The notes: generated from the sequence alone by a model not told the origin. Positions 8,018 to 18,152 are shown, counted from the stretch's first letter. The stretch: 64,000 nucleotides of DNA from Tissierella sp. Yu-01 (GCF_029537395.1 NZ_CP120677.1:2318566-2382565); one strand, 5' to 3'. Numbers and translations are program-made.

Positions 8018-9010
8018 ATGAAAAAATATAACATAGCAGTTGTAGGTGCAACAGGTTTAGTAGGAGGTACAATTTTAAAAATATTAGAGGGAAGAGAATT
8101 TCCTATAGAAAGGTTATATTTACTATCATCTAAAAAATCTGCAGGAAGCAGGATTTCCTATATGGGTAAAGAATATGTGGTAGAGGAGTTAAATGAAAAG
8201 TCATTTGACAAGCCTATAGATATAGCCTTATTTGCTGCTGGAGGAGCAGTTAGTGAGAAGTATGCTCCAATTGCTATAGAGAATGGAATTAAGGTTATTG
8301 ATAACAGCAGTGTTTTTAGAATGAATGAAGAGGTTCCGCTAGTAATTCCAGAGGTAAATCCCGAAGATATAAGCTGGAGTAAGGGACTTGTAGCAAATCC
8401 TAACTGTTCAACAATTCAATCAGTAGTTCCCCTAAAACCTCTACATGATAAATTTGAAATCAAGAGAGTTATATATTCAACATATCAATCAGTATCAGGC
8501 TCAGGGTTAGGGGGTTTAAAGGACCTAGAGGAAGGAAATATTGAGTTCTATCCATATCAAATCCAATATAATGCACTTCCACATATTGATTCTTTCCTTG
8601 ATAATGGCTATACGAAGGAAGAAATGAAGATGATAGATGAGACAAAGAAAATTCTTCATGATAATAGCATAAAGGTAACAGCTACAACTGTAAGGGTACC
8701 AGTAAAATTTGCACATAGTGTATCTATTAATATTGAATTTAAAAAGTCTTTTGGGTTAGAAGAAATATATAAAGCCCTTGATGAATTCCCAGGAATAGTG
8801 ATTAAGGATGATATTAAGAACAACATTTATCCTATGGCAATTGATGCGGAAGGTCATGATGAGATTTATGTAGGAAGAATAAGAAGAGACTTTAGCTTGG
8901 ATAATGGAGTAAATCTATGGGTTGTAGCAGATAACATTAGAAAAGGAGCAGCTACCAATGCAGTTCAGATAGCAGAACTTATAGCAAAGACGTTAGAACA
9001 GGAGGATTAA
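8018..9010 (+). CDS. asd: Aspartate-semialdehyde dehydrogenase
   Basis: Reduces aspartyl phosphate to aspartate semialdehyde with NADPH. The 330-residue protein begins with the Rossmann motif VVGATGLVGGTIL (residues 8-20). The nucleophile Cys is in NPNCSTIQ near residue 131, and the catalytic His block is PVKFAHSVSINIEF near 230. An upstream in-frame start at 7979 lies inside the aspartokinase gene. The ATG at 8018 with AAAGGAGGG is preferred and follows the previous stop immediately. It is the second enzyme of the operon. Confidence 0.95.
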   Translation: MKKYNIAVVGATGLVGGTILKILEGREFPIERLYLLSSKKSAGSRISYMGKEYVVEELNEKSFDKPIDIALFAAGGAVSEKYAPIAIENGIKVIDNSSVFRMNEEVPLVIPEVNPEDISWSKGLVANPNCSTIQSVVPLKPLHDKFEIKRVIYSTYQSVSGSGLGGLKDLEEGNIEFYPYQIQYNALPHIDSFLDNGYTKEEMKMIDETKKILHDNSIKVTATTVRVPVKFAHSVSINIEFKKSFGLEEIYKALDEFPGIVIKDDIKNNIYPMAIDAEGHDEIYVGRIRRDFSLDNGVNLWVVADNIRKGAATNAVQIAELIAKTLEQED

Positions 9011-9011
9011 T

Positions 9012-10226
9012 ATGGTGAATATTGGTTTATTAGGCCTAGGGACAGTTGGCACAGGAGTAGTAGAGATAATAGAAAAAAGAAAAAGTGAACTTAAAGATTT
9101 GACCGAAAAAGATATAAATATTAAGAAAGTTTTAGTTAAGAACATAGATAAGGAAAGAAATATTAAACTAGAGCCTGATGTTTTAACTTCATGTTTTGAA
9201 GAAATCCTAAAAGATAAAGAAATTGATATTATAATTGAGGTTACCGGAGATGTGGAATTAAGTTATAAGTATATTACAGAAAGCCTAAATTCAGGCAAAC
9301 ATGTGGTAACTGCAAATAAGGCTGTAGTATCCAAGTACTTTGAGGAATTATCAGCCTTGGCTGAAGAAAAAAATCTAGCATTTCTATATGAAGCAAGTGT
9401 TGGTGGAGGAATTCCAGTACTAAAGTCATTAAAAGAGGCTTTAGCTTTAAATAAGATAAGTCAAGTACTGGGGATACTCAATGGAACTTGTAATTATATA
9501 CTTACAAGAATGGTAGATGAGGGAAAAAATTATGATGAGGTTTTAAAAATTGCCCAGAAACTTGGCTATGCAGAAGCAGACCCAACTGCAGATGTAGAAG
9601 GACATGATACATTAAGGAAGCTAAGAATATTAGGAACATTGGTATTACAAGGGGAAATTAAAGAGGAAGATATTCTATTAGGTGGTATAAGTGCGATAAA
9701 TTCCAATGATATAAATCTTTTTAAAATGATGAATTCAACAATTAAATTAGTAGCTGAGGCCAAAATCTATGAGGAAGGTTATACAGCGGTTGTCCTGCCT
9801 ACAATTGTTAAAAACAGCAATTATTTTGCCAATGTAAATATGGCTTTTAACTCCGTTGCTTTTGAAGGAAATAACGTAGGTCAGTTAAAATTCTATGGTT
9901 CAGGTGCAGGAAAACTTCCAACTGCTAATGCAGTATTAAGTGATGTTCTAGATATTGTTATGGATACTTATAGAAAAGGAAATCCATTAGGTAACAGAGA
10001 GTTAGTTAATATGAATTCAAAAATAAAAGAAGAATTCTACCTAAGGGTATCTGGCACTAATGATGAAATAATAAAAGCTTTAAGAAAGATTTCTAAAAAA
10101 GTACTTACTATTGGAGCTACAACAGCTATTATTACTGAGGAAATTGAGTTATCTAAACTGGAAGATATAATGTCTTCTTTCAAAGTTGATAAGAAAAGAT
10201 ACTTTTTAGCAAGAATACTTGATTAA
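9012..10226 (+). CDS. hom: Homoserine dehydrogenase
   Basis: Reduces aspartate semialdehyde to homoserine. The 404 residues include the NAD(P) fold GLLGLGTVGTGVVEII, TANKAVVSKY near residue 97, YEASVGGGIPVLKSL, LNGTCNYILTRM, and the catalytic block LGYAEADPTADVEGHD near residues 186-202. A C-terminal ACT-like segment (about 340-404, LRVSGTNDEIIKALRKIS) indicates allosteric control, presumably by threonine. It starts one base after asd with GGAGG in the asd 3' end, so translation is tightly linked. Confidence 0.95.
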   Translation: MVNIGLLGLGTVGTGVVEIIEKRKSELKDLTEKDINIKKVLVKNIDKERNIKLEPDVLTSCFEEILKDKEIDIIIEVTGDVELSYKYITESLNSGKHVVTANKAVVSKYFEELSALAEEKNLAFLYEASVGGGIPVLKSLKEALALNKISQVLGILNGTCNYILTRMVDEGKNYDEVLKIAQKLGYAEADPTADVEGHDTLRKLRILGTLVLQGEIKEEDILLGGISAINSNDINLFKMMNSTIKLVAEAKIYEEGYTAVVLPTIVKNSNYFANVNMAFNSVAFEGNNVGQLKFYGSGAGKLPTANAVLSDVLDIVMDTYRKGNPLGNRELVNMNSKIKEEFYLRVSGTNDEIIKALRKISKKVLTIGATTAIITEEIELSKLEDIMSSFKVDKKRYFLARILD

Positions 10227-10239
10227 AGGAGAATTTCAT

Positions 10240-11721
10240 ATGGATTATATAAGTACAAGGAATAAAGAAATAGTTGTAACTCCTAGTCAGGCAATTATAC
10301 AGGGGATATCAACGGATGGCGGACTTTTTGTTCCAGTTGAATTTCCGCAGATGTCCTTGAAAAGAATTCAGGAATTAAGTTATAAAGAACTGGCTTATGA
10401 GATACTGAGATTGCTTCTAACGGATTTTAGTGAAAAACAAATTAAGGATTGTATAGATAAAGCCTATGATGAAAAGTTTGATACAGAAGGCATAGCACCA
10501 TTAATCCAAGTAGGCGATGATTATTTTCTTGAACTATATCATGGACCTACACTGGCTTTTAAGGATATGGCTTTATCCATACTTCCCCATCTTCTAAAGG
10601 CCTCCCTTAACATAAACAATATAAAGGAGGAGGTTGTAATACTTACGGCAACCTCAGGAGATACTGGAAAGGCGGCTCTCAATGGATTTACCAATGTAGA
10701 TGGAATAAAGATTATCGTATTTTATCCAGAAAGTGGTGTAAGTAAAATACAAAAGCTTCAAATGAATACACAAGAAGGTGATAATACATTTGTAGTGGGA
10801 ATAAAAGGAAACTTTGACGATGCCCAAAATGGTGTAAAGGAACTATTTAATAATATGAACTTTGTTGAAAAATTAAAGGAGAACAATTATATTCTTTCAT
10901 CAGCAAATTCCATAAACATAGGTAGATTAATACCGCAGATTGTATATTATTTCCATAGTTATATTGCTTTACTTGGAGAAGGAAAATTAAGAATAGGAGA
11001 GAAAATTAACATCTCAGTTCCTACAGGCAACTTTGGCAACATCCTTGCAGCATATTATGCAAAGAAAATGGGTCTGCCCATAAACAAGTTAATATGTGCA
11101 TCAAATGATAACAAGGTACTAACTGACTTCTTTAATACAGGAGAATATAATAAGATACGAGAACTTCATCTCACAACATCTCCATCCATGGACATACTTA
11201 TCTCTAGTAATTTAGAAAGGCTATTGTTTCACATTAGCGGTGAAGATGATGAACTGATTATAGAATTAATGAATCAGCTATCAAAAAATGGATATTATAA
11301 AATGAACAGTACCGACTTCAAGGAGTTTTACGGAGATTACTCAACAGAGGATGAGGTAGCAAATATTATAAATAAGACCTTTAAGAAATATGATTATTTA
11401 ATGGATACTCATACAGCTGTAGCATATAATGTAAGTCGAAAATATAAGAAAGATTATAATGATAATACAAAGACACTTGTAGTATCAACAGCAAGTCCAT
11501 ATAAGTTTGCATCTACAGTGGCATCTGCCTTGGGAATAGGCATAGAAGATAAGGATGAGTTTGAAATTATAGATGTACTTTCTAAAAAGAGCAACAGAAG
11601 TATTCCTGAAGCTGTTAAGAATCTTAAAGATAAGACTGTTATTCACAAGAATAGCTGCAATACGGAAGATATGAGAAGTATTGTGGAATCCTTTCTTAAA
11701 GTAGGTGAAACTCATGATTAA
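10240..11721 (+). CDS. thrC: Threonine synthase
   Basis: PLP enzyme that converts O-phosphohomoserine to threonine. At 493 residues it belongs to the longer class found in E. coli and yeast. The PLP lysine is in LAFKDMALSILPHLL near residue 110, followed by the phosphate-binding TATSGDTGKAAL near 142 and SVPTGNFGNILAAYYAKKMG in the second domain. The frame is open from 10219, but the ATG at 10240 has AAAGGAG at proper spacing. The gene begins 13 bases after hom and overlaps thrB by 8 bases. Confidence 0.95.
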   Translation: MDYISTRNKEIVVTPSQAIIQGISTDGGLFVPVEFPQMSLKRIQELSYKELAYEILRLLLTDFSEKQIKDCIDKAYDEKFDTEGIAPLIQVGDDYFLELYHGPTLAFKDMALSILPHLLKASLNINNIKEEVVILTATSGDTGKAALNGFTNVDGIKIIVFYPESGVSKIQKLQMNTQEGDNTFVVGIKGNFDDAQNGVKELFNNMNFVEKLKENNYILSSANSINIGRLIPQIVYYFHSYIALLGEGKLRIGEKINISVPTGNFGNILAAYYAKKMGLPINKLICASNDNKVLTDFFNTGEYNKIRELHLTTSPSMDILISSNLERLLFHISGEDDELIIELMNQLSKNGYYKMNSTDFKEFYGDYSTEDEVANIINKTFKKYDYLMDTHTAVAYNVSRKYKKDYNDNTKTLVVSTASPYKFASTVASALGIGIEDKDEFEIIDVLSKKSNRSIPEAVKNLKDKTVIHKNSCNTEDMRSIVESFLKVGETHD

Positions 11722-12604
11722 GGTTAGAGTTCCTGCTACAAGTGCAAATATGGGACCTGGGTTTGATTCCATAGGTATTGCCCTTAGTCTTTATAATACC
11801 TTTACCTTTGAAGAAATCCCTAGAGGGGTGGAAATTATTAGTTATGATGAAAGGTTTAATAATGAAGACAATTTAGTTTATTTATCTATGATTAAAACTA
11901 TGGAAAAAGTAGGCCATAAGGTAGGAGGTATAAGAATTACTATTGAATCAGAGATTCCTGTATCCAGAGGCCTTGGCAGTAGTGCAGCCTGTATTATTGG
12001 CGGGGTGTTAGGAGCGAATGAGCTGGCTGATAGTCCCCTTACAAAGGATGAGATATTAAAAATAGCAACAAATATAGAAGGACATCCAGATAATGTGGCA
12101 CCAGCTTTATTTGGTGGATTAGTCACATCAATAATGGAAGGTAAAGAGATTCTTCATAATCAAATTAGTGTAGCAAAAGGACTTGAATTTGTGGCATTAA
12201 TACCTGATTTAACACTATCCACAAGTAGGGCAAGAAGTGTATTACCAAAGAAAATAAAATATGAAGATGCAGTATTTAATGTAAGCAGGGTAGCATTAAT
12301 GATATCAGCTTTATCTAATGGGGACTTTCAACTATTAAAATATGGTCTACAGGACAGGCTGCATCAACCATATCGAAGCAAACTTATACCTGATTTTAAT
12401 ATGATAATGGACATTTGTATTGAGAATGATAGCCTTGGGACATTTTTAAGTGGAGCAGGACCTACTGTAATGGCCTTAACGAATGATTTTGATGGAGATT
12501 TTACTAATAGATTACAAAAAAAATTAAATAACTTAAGAAATAAATGGACAATAAAAGAATTAAAAATTGACCAACAGGGATCCGTTATTTTCCACGGTGA
12601 TTAA
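11714..12604 (+). CDS. thrB: Homoserine kinase
   Basis: A GHMP-superfamily kinase that makes O-phosphohomoserine, the substrate of the adjacent ThrC. The 296 residues start with VRVPATSANMGPGFDSIG. The ATP-binding motif PVSRGLGSSAACIIGG is near residues 85-100, and the C-terminal motif FLSGAGPTVMAL is near 250. The ATG at 11714 is preferred over the in-frame GTG at 11705 because AGGTG stands at the right distance and family members begin at this point. It is the last gene of the operon. Confidence 0.95.
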   Translation: MIKVRVPATSANMGPGFDSIGIALSLYNTFTFEEIPRGVEIISYDERFNNEDNLVYLSMIKTMEKVGHKVGGIRITIESEIPVSRGLGSSAACIIGGVLGANELADSPLTKDEILKIATNIEGHPDNVAPALFGGLVTSIMEGKEILHNQISVAKGLEFVALIPDLTLSTSRARSVLPKKIKYEDAVFNVSRVALMISALSNGDFQLLKYGLQDRLHQPYRSKLIPDFNMIMDICIENDSLGTFLSGAGPTVMALTNDFDGDFTNRLQKKLNNLRNKWTIKELKIDQQGSVIFHGD

Positions 12605-12656
12605 ATAAAGTGATTTAGGGTATATTATACTTACAAAAAGTAAGTGGGTGATTACT

Positions 12657-13508
12657 ATGTCAAAGTATCATAAGGGTTCTAAAATATTCGTTACTGAGGT
12701 AGTCATCAAAGTTATGGACTTAAATCGAGCAGTTGAATTTTACAAGAGTATAATGGGCTTTAAAGTTCTAAGAAAAAAGGAAAAGAAAGTAGTTATGACA
12801 GTAGATGGTATAAACCCCATTGTTACATTAATTAGACCTGATGATATAGTTCCAAAGGAACACAGAAGAACGGGATTATATCATTTTGCCATATTGCTAC
12901 CTACAAGAAAGGACTTGGGGAAATTTATAAAGAACATTAGAGAAAAGGGTTATCCTATCGTTGGCGGATCAAATCATGGTGTTAGTGAGGCTTTATATCT
13001 ACAAGACCCTGAGGATAATGGCATAGAGGTTTATGCTGATACTCCTGATAGAAATTGGGAAAGAACATTAATTGGAGTAAAGATGATAACTGAGCCCATG
13101 GACTATAGAGGTTTGATTGAGCTTGCAGGTGATGATGTTTGGCAGGGAGCACCAGATGGAACGATTTTAGGTCATATGCATTTACACGTATCAAATTTAG
13201 ATGAATCTTTAAATTTTTATAGTGCATTAGGATTTAAACTTGTTCAGGCAATGATGGATCAGGCGTATTTTGTTTCAACAGGAGGGTATCACCATCATAT
13301 AGGTTTTAATATTTGGAATGGAAAGGGTGCACCTCCACCACCAGAAGATTCAGCAGGTATGAAATATTTTACACTTAAATTCCCTGATGAAGATACAAGA
13401 AAAGAAAAGATAAATAATTTAAAAGAACAGGGATATGTAATGATTGAAAAGAATAATAAGCTCTTCACAAGAGACCCATCTAAGAATTTAATAAAGCTAA
13501 TTGTTTAG
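12657..13508 (+). CDS. VOC family protein, CatE-like (two glyoxalase/dioxygenase domains)
   Basis: A 283-residue protein built from two vicinal-oxygen-chelate halves. Domain 1 (about 10-125) has EVVIKVMDLNRAVEFYKSIM, YHFAILLPTRKDL and DPEDNGIEVYAD. Domain 2 (about 165-283) has HMHLHVSNLDESLNFYSALGF and HHHIGFNIWNG. The family includes catechol 2,3-dioxygenases such as CatE, and paired metal ligands (His, His, Glu) are plausible in these motifs. Oxygen-dependent chemistry in a likely anaerobe is doubtful, so a detoxifying isomerase or lyase role is as likely. Start is ATG at 12657; an in-frame GTG lies 9 bases earlier. Confidence 0.83.
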   Translation: MSKYHKGSKIFVTEVVIKVMDLNRAVEFYKSIMGFKVLRKKEKKVVMTVDGINPIVTLIRPDDIVPKEHRRTGLYHFAILLPTRKDLGKFIKNIREKGYPIVGGSNHGVSEALYLQDPEDNGIEVYADTPDRNWERTLIGVKMITEPMDYRGLIELAGDDVWQGAPDGTILGHMHLHVSNLDESLNFYSALGFKLVQAMMDQAYFVSTGGYHHHIGFNIWNGKGAPPPPEDSAGMKYFTLKFPDEDTRKEKINNLKEQGYVMIEKNNKLFTRDPSKNLIKLIV

Positions 13509-13513
13509 GACAA

Positions 13514-13550
13514 AAAAATGCTAAAAGGCAAATGACCTTTTAGCATTTTT
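13514..13550. terminator. Bidirectional terminator
   Basis: A perfect 15-bp stem (AAAAATGCTAAAAGG / CCTTTTAGCATTTTT, 7-base loop) with A and T tracts on the two sides. It serves the VOC gene on the plus strand and the GerMN lipoprotein gene on the minus strand. Confidence 0.93.
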
Positions 13551-13554
13551 AATT

Positions 13555-14124
13555 TTACTCTCCTAATATATCATCAAATGGTTCATCTATACTATAGTGT
13601 CCCATTAAAGAATCACCTTTTTGACCATCTATTAAGAATTGAACTCTGTCAACTGAGTCTAATTCAACTAAGCTAGCTACTATCTGATTGATAGTATAAG
13701 TTTCCTCTAGTGATCCACCAAACATTCCCTCACGTGAGAAGTTAACGAATGCTGTTCCATCTGATACCTCTACTCCAAGAAGCTTTGCAGTTGAAGGAAT
13801 TGCTGTTCTTATTCCCTCTGACTCAGGACCATTCATTAAAGCTTTTACTATACTTTCCTCAAGCGTTGTACTTCCTACTTCAATAGTTCTCTCTTCTGGT
13901 ATAAGCTTTTCTAAGGATTCATCACCAGTTTCTACATATTCCTCATTTAGGAAATACAAAGTTACATCCTTAGAATCAGTTTCTGGTGTTGGGTCAACAA
14001 TTTCATCATCATTACCTGCTGGATCTTCAATTGGTGGTGCTGGTTCCTCTTTAGGCGTACAAGCCACGATACTTATTGATAATACTAATATCATCAAAAC
14101 TGCTAATAATTTTTTCATTTTCAT
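13555..14124 (-). CDS. GerMN-domain lipoprotein
   Basis: A 189-residue exported lipoprotein. The N-terminal signal (KMKKLLAVLMILVLSISIVAC) ends in a lipobox SIVAC, with the lipidated Cys at residue 22. An acidic, Pro-rich linker follows (residues 23-50), then a GerMN (sporulation/spore germination) domain with DVTLYFLNEEYVETG, a VEALMNGP-like helix and AFVNFSREGMFGGS. The domain is found in GerM and in LpqB-like partners of two-component systems. It lies 89 bases downstream of a histidine kinase gene on the same strand and may be an extracytoplasmic partner or output of that system. Confidence 0.87.
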   Translation of the reverse strand: MKMKKLLAVLMILVLSISIVACTPKEEPAPPIEDPAGNDDEIVDPTPETDSKDVTLYFLNEEYVETGDESLEKLIPEERTIEVGSTTLEESIVKALMNGPESEGIRTAIPSTAKLLGVEVSDGTAFVNFSREGMFGGSLEETYTINQIVASLVELDSVDRVQFLIDGQKGDSLMGHYSIDEPFDDILGE

Positions 14125-14213
14125 CTCTCCCTTCGATAGTTATATTATACGATAAAGATTTTAAGAAAAAATATAGAATTGTTAAGAAAGTATGAAGAAA
14201 GGAAAAAGGAATT

Positions 14214-15596
14214 CTAAAATATTTCTATTTTAAATATTGTTCCTATACCTTTAGTACTGTCTATGGAAATATTCCAATTATGTCTATCAATAATATTCTT
14301 TACAATGAAAAGCCCTATACCATATCCATCGGTCTTTGTTAGGGTATCATCGAGTACTCTGAATCCCCTATTAAATATCTTATTGAGTTTCTCATGGTCA
14401 ATTCCTACTCCATTATCCTCAATAATAATGGATATATTATTGATATCCTTCTTAAGAGTAATGTAAACATAACTTTGTTCTTCATTAATATCCCTGTATT
14501 TAATAGCATTCTCAATTAGATTTAAAAATACTTCATGAATTTTATCTTTATCGCATTTGATGATTAGATTTTCTTCTATATTTGTATTTATGATTACATC
14601 TTTCTTGTTTGCATAGGGAGCTATCAGTTTTACTGAATCATATATAATATCTGATAAATTCTCATCCTTAAGATTTAAGGTCATTTCCTCAAGTTTAATT
14701 GATTCCATAAGGTATTTAACCAGATTCCCCATACGCTCTGCTTCACCTTTAATATCTCTAAGATATTCGTCATAAGTCTCTTTGCCATTATTACCTATAA
14801 GCAATGAATCAATCAAGGCACTGATTGAAGTTAATGGTGTTCTTAACTCATGAGAAATGCTATTAATCATAGTTTTTCTGTGCTTTTCAATTCTATTGAG
14901 CTTTTCGCTCATATCATTGAAGGTATTTATCAATTTACCTTCTTCTCCTTTAGCCCTATGCTTAATAGTATAACCTAGTTGACCAGAGGTTAATTTCTCT
15001 ACACCTATTGCCAAAGCTCTAATGGATCTAGTAATACTCGTAGCTGAAATTGTTGTTAATATCAATGAAATTATCAGTGCTATACTAGATATCTTAATGA
15101 TATCATTTTTCATATCATTTATACTTTCGTTAACTTGGTCTAGACTATAGGAGATTAAAACTATTCCGATGATTTCATTGGCGGTAGCATAGTTTGAAGT
15201 AATAGGAACAGTAAGTTGTAAAACCTTATTTTCATAGATTCCTGACTTGGGTGTCCCTTCTAAACTACTACGGACTTCTGCATTATCTAACTTTCTATCA
15301 ACATAGGAGTTGTAATTATCAACTACTACGTTTTTATTTTCATCAATTATTAGAATCCTTGCTTCAGCCTGCATTCCATAGCTTCTAACCATCATCTTAC
15401 CAAATATAATGTCGTCTATATTTCTTTTGTAGTTATCAGCAACTATATTTGCGGTCATAAAAAGCCTGTTTTCCTCATTCTTAAAGCTCTTGGTCCTGTA
15501 ATTGTTAAGTATTACAGTACCAAATATAGAAAATGTAAGAATGATTATCAGGCTATAGGTAATTAACATTTTAATTCTTATTGAAATAATAACCAA
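14214..15596 (-). CDS. Sensor histidine kinase (HAMP)
   Basis: A 460-residue membrane kinase. It has an N-terminal TM helix (about 10-30), an extracytoplasmic sensor region (about 35-170) and a second TM near 175-195. A HAMP linker (TSITRSIRALAIGVEKL) follows, then the H-box SISHELRTPLTS near residue 245 and the N, G1 and G2 ATP motifs (NLIENAIKY, IEDNGVGID, GYGIGLFIVKNI). The start is uncertain: a TTG at 15596 is chosen because SIRIKMLITYSL before the first internal Met is the usual start of such kinases. It overlaps the response regulator by 26 bases. Confidence 0.92.
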   Translation of the reverse strand: MVIISIRIKMLITYSLIIILTFSIFGTVILNNYRTKSFKNEENRLFMTANIVADNYKRNIDDIIFGKMMVRSYGMQAEARILIIDENKNVVVDNYNSYVDRKLDNAEVRSSLEGTPKSGIYENKVLQLTVPITSNYATANEIIGIVLISYSLDQVNESINDMKNDIIKISSIALIISLILTTISATSITRSIRALAIGVEKLTSGQLGYTIKHRAKGEEGKLINTFNDMSEKLNRIEKHRKTMINSISHELRTPLTSISALIDSLLIGNNGKETYDEYLRDIKGEAERMGNLVKYLMESIKLEEMTLNLKDENLSDIIYDSVKLIAPYANKKDVIINTNIEENLIIKCDKDKIHEVFLNLIENAIKYRDINEEQSYVYITLKKDINNISIIIEDNGVGIDHEKLNKIFNRGFRVLDDTLTKTDGYGIGLFIVKNIIDRHNWNISIDSTKGIGTIFKIEIF

Positions 15597-16254
15597 CTCC
15601 CCACTTAGTCATTATATATTTAGGGTTTTTTGGGTCTTCTTCTATTTTCTCTCTTATGTTTTTTATGTGAACGTCAATAGTTCTCACATCATAAGCATCT
15701 TCTTCCCATATGTGTTTGAATATATCCTCTCTAGTATATACTCTGCCTGGTCTCTTAGCCATTAAATATAGCATATCGAATTCCTTTGCGGTTAAGTCTA
15801 TTTCCTTATTATTTACTAAGACCCTTCTTTCTCTTGAATTGATTAATAGATTATCTATCTTTAAATCCGTATCTTCTTCAGTTTTAGTTACTGCTCTCTT
15901 AGTAATAGCCTTAATTCTTGCAATTAACTCAAGGGTATTGAAGGGTTTAGTCATATAATCATCTGCGCCAAATTCAAAGCCAAGTATTTTATCATAATCT
16001 CCATCCTTGGCTGATAGCATCAGAATTGGCATATCGTATTTTTCCCTTATTTTCTTACAAAGCATCATTCCATCTATATCAGGCAGCATTAAATCCAGAA
16101 TGATAAAGTCTACTATTTCACTCTCTAAGATTCTTAAGGCTTCATTGCCATCATAGGCAGCAGTTACTGAATATCCCTGCTGTTCAAGGCTATGCTTTAA
16201 TCCTTTCACAATTAATTTTTCATCATCGATAATAAGTATATTTATAATAATCAC
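15571..16254 (-). CDS. OmpR/PhoB-family response regulator
   Basis: A 227-residue DNA-binding regulator. The receiver domain (1-120) carries the acidic pair D10-D11, the phospho-acceptor D54 in ILDLMLPD, and the conserved Lys in DDYMTKPF. The winged-helix output domain (about 130-225) has LTAKEFDMLYLMAKRPGRVYTRE and VRTIDVHIKNIREKI. It is transcribed between the ABC-F gene (5 bases upstream) and its kinase. The formal start is a GTG at 16254 that overlaps its own AAGGTG site, so translation probably depends on coupling to the ABC-F gene. Confidence 0.93.
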   Translation of the reverse strand: MIIINILIIDDEKLIVKGLKHSLEQQGYSVTAAYDGNEALRILESEIVDFIILDLMLPDIDGMMLCKKIREKYDMPILMLSAKDGDYDKILGFEFGADDYMTKPFNTLELIARIKAITKRAVTKTEEDTDLKIDNLLINSRERRVLVNNKEIDLTAKEFDMLYLMAKRPGRVYTREDIFKHIWEEDAYDVRTIDVHIKNIREKIEEDPKNPKYIMTKWGVGYYFNKN

Positions 16255-16259
16255 CTTCT

Positions 16260-18140
16260 TTACTGGAGATTCTCCAATTCCTCATAATTCTCTAGAAGTT
16301 CATTTTCTATATTTTCTTTATCAATATAGAATTCATATAACTTTTCTGCATTATCGCTATTGTCTTCCATTTCCTTAGTCAATAGGTCAAGCTTCTCTTC
16401 TAGTTCAGCTATTTTTTCTTCTAATTTATTTATCTTATAGGTATTATTTGATTTTTTCTCTTTTCTAACATGTTGTTTCTTAGGAGTCTTTACTTCTTTT
16501 TTCTCTTGAGCTTTTACTTCTAACTTTTTCTTGGCTTCCAAATAATCTTCATATGGTACTGGATATAATATTGAATTGTCATTATTTATAATTAACATCT
16601 TAGTTGCAAGTCTTTGTACAAAATATCTGTCATGGGAAACAAATAGAATAGTCCCATCATATTCAGCAAGAGTATCTTCCAAGACTTCTCTAGAATCAAT
16701 ATCAAGATGATTAGTCGGTTCATCTAAGATTAAGAGATTAACCTTATCAAATATCAGGGAGGCAAGTCTAAGTCTAGACTTTTCCCCACCTGATAATGAG
16801 CTGATTTTCTTGAATACATCATCTCTTATAAATAGCATCTTTGCTAATTCTTTTCTTGCCTCTGACTGTGTTAATTTATGTTTGGCAGAAAAGTGATCGA
16901 GTATAGATAATCTCTCATCTTCAAAGGTTACATTCTGTGGAAGGTAACCAATAGTTACGTTGGAGCCAATTTTTATTTCACCTTTATCGGAATTTGTTTC
17001 ATCTAATATTACCTTTAATAGAGTGGTTTTTCCACTACCATTTTCACCCATAATGCAAAGTCTGTCCTTAAAAAATAGTGTAAAGGATAGGTCCCTAAAT
17101 AGCTTTTTCTGCTCAAAGGACTTACTTAAACCCTCAATATCCATAACTATTTTTCCCGATCTATTAATTCCATCAGCATTAAGCCTCATTTTAGAAGTAT
17201 CAATGCTAGGTCTATCTAAGACCTCAATTTTATCCAAACGCTTCTCTAGTTCCTTTGCACGCTTATACATCTTTTCACTATCACGCATTGCACCCCAGAT
17301 ACGATATCTTTCAATTTGCCTTTCCATTTGTTCAATCTTTCTTTGATTATTGACATAGGCTCTGTATGCAATCTCAAAACGTTTTTCCTTTTCTACAACA
17401 TAGGCACTATAATTTCCATCATATAAATTTGCAACAGATGGTTCCAATTCTATAATCCTATTTGCTACCTTATCTAGAAATTGTCTATCATGGGATACCA
17501 TAAATACAGTGCCTTTGTAATTAAGAAGAAATTCCTCCAGCCATTCAATGGATTTAATATCAAGATGGTTTGTAGGTTCATCAAGTAACAATAAATCTGG
17601 CTCTTCCAGCAATAGTTTGGCTAATTGTACCCTAGTCTTTTCACCGCCACTTAAGAACTCAAAATGCTTATTCCTAAAGCTATCAGGTATCATAAGGCCA
17701 CTACAGATTTTATTAATATTGGTTTCAATATCATATCCACCCATACGCTCGTATTCTTCAATTAGTTCACCATAAGTTTTCATCTCATTTTCTAATGTAT
17801 CTCCAGATAAAGTCTTAAGCTTCTCTTCCAGAACCTTAATCTTTAATCCCAGGGTCTTTACATCTTCAAAGGAGCTTTGAAGAATATCCATTACAGTAGT
17901 TTCTGGTGGACATTTAAATATCTGGTCTAGATATCCTACCTTGACCCCTTTCCTAAAGGAAATAGTCCCACCATGGTAATCTTCTATACCCATTAATATT
18001 TTCATTAAAGTAGATTTTCCACAACCATTTTGACCAATTAAACCAACTCGTTCATTAGTCTGTATATCAAAGGATATATTTTCAAATACCTTAATAGCTC
18101 CATAATATTTAACTAAGTTATTAACGCTACACTCGATCAT
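16260..18140 (-). CDS. ABC-F family ATPase (ribosome-associated)
   Basis: A soluble 626-residue protein with two ABC cassettes and no membrane domain. Cassette 1 has GQNGCGKST near residue 38 and LSGGEKTR with LLLLDEPTNHLD near 165-190. The P-site linker (about 245-325) is rich in charged residues. Cassette 2 has GENGSGKTT near 365 and LSGGEKSR with NLLILDEPTNHLD near 455-475. A C-terminal coiled coil (540-626, KINKLEEKIAELEEKL) follows. The family acts at the ribosomal E site in translation or antibiotic protection. The close linkage to a two-component system suggests stress or drug sensing, but resistance is not shown by sequence. Confidence 0.93.
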   Translation of the reverse strand: MIECSVNNLVKYYGAIKVFENISFDIQTNERVGLIGQNGCGKSTLMKILMGIEDYHGGTISFRKGVKVGYLDQIFKCPPETTVMDILQSSFEDVKTLGLKIKVLEEKLKTLSGDTLENEMKTYGELIEEYERMGGYDIETNINKICSGLMIPDSFRNKHFEFLSGGEKTRVQLAKLLLEEPDLLLLDEPTNHLDIKSIEWLEEFLLNYKGTVFMVSHDRQFLDKVANRIIELEPSVANLYDGNYSAYVVEKEKRFEIAYRAYVNNQRKIEQMERQIERYRIWGAMRDSEKMYKRAKELEKRLDKIEVLDRPSIDTSKMRLNADGINRSGKIVMDIEGLSKSFEQKKLFRDLSFTLFFKDRLCIMGENGSGKTTLLKVILDETNSDKGEIKIGSNVTIGYLPQNVTFEDERLSILDHFSAKHKLTQSEARKELAKMLFIRDDVFKKISSLSGGEKSRLRLASLIFDKVNLLILDEPTNHLDIDSREVLEDTLAEYDGTILFVSHDRYFVQRLATKMLIINNDNSILYPVPYEDYLEAKKKLEVKAQEKKEVKTPKKQHVRKEKKSNNTYKINKLEEKIAELEEKLDLLTKEMEDNSDNAEKLYEFYIDKENIENELLENYEELENLQ

Positions 18141-18152
18141 TTTTTCACCTCT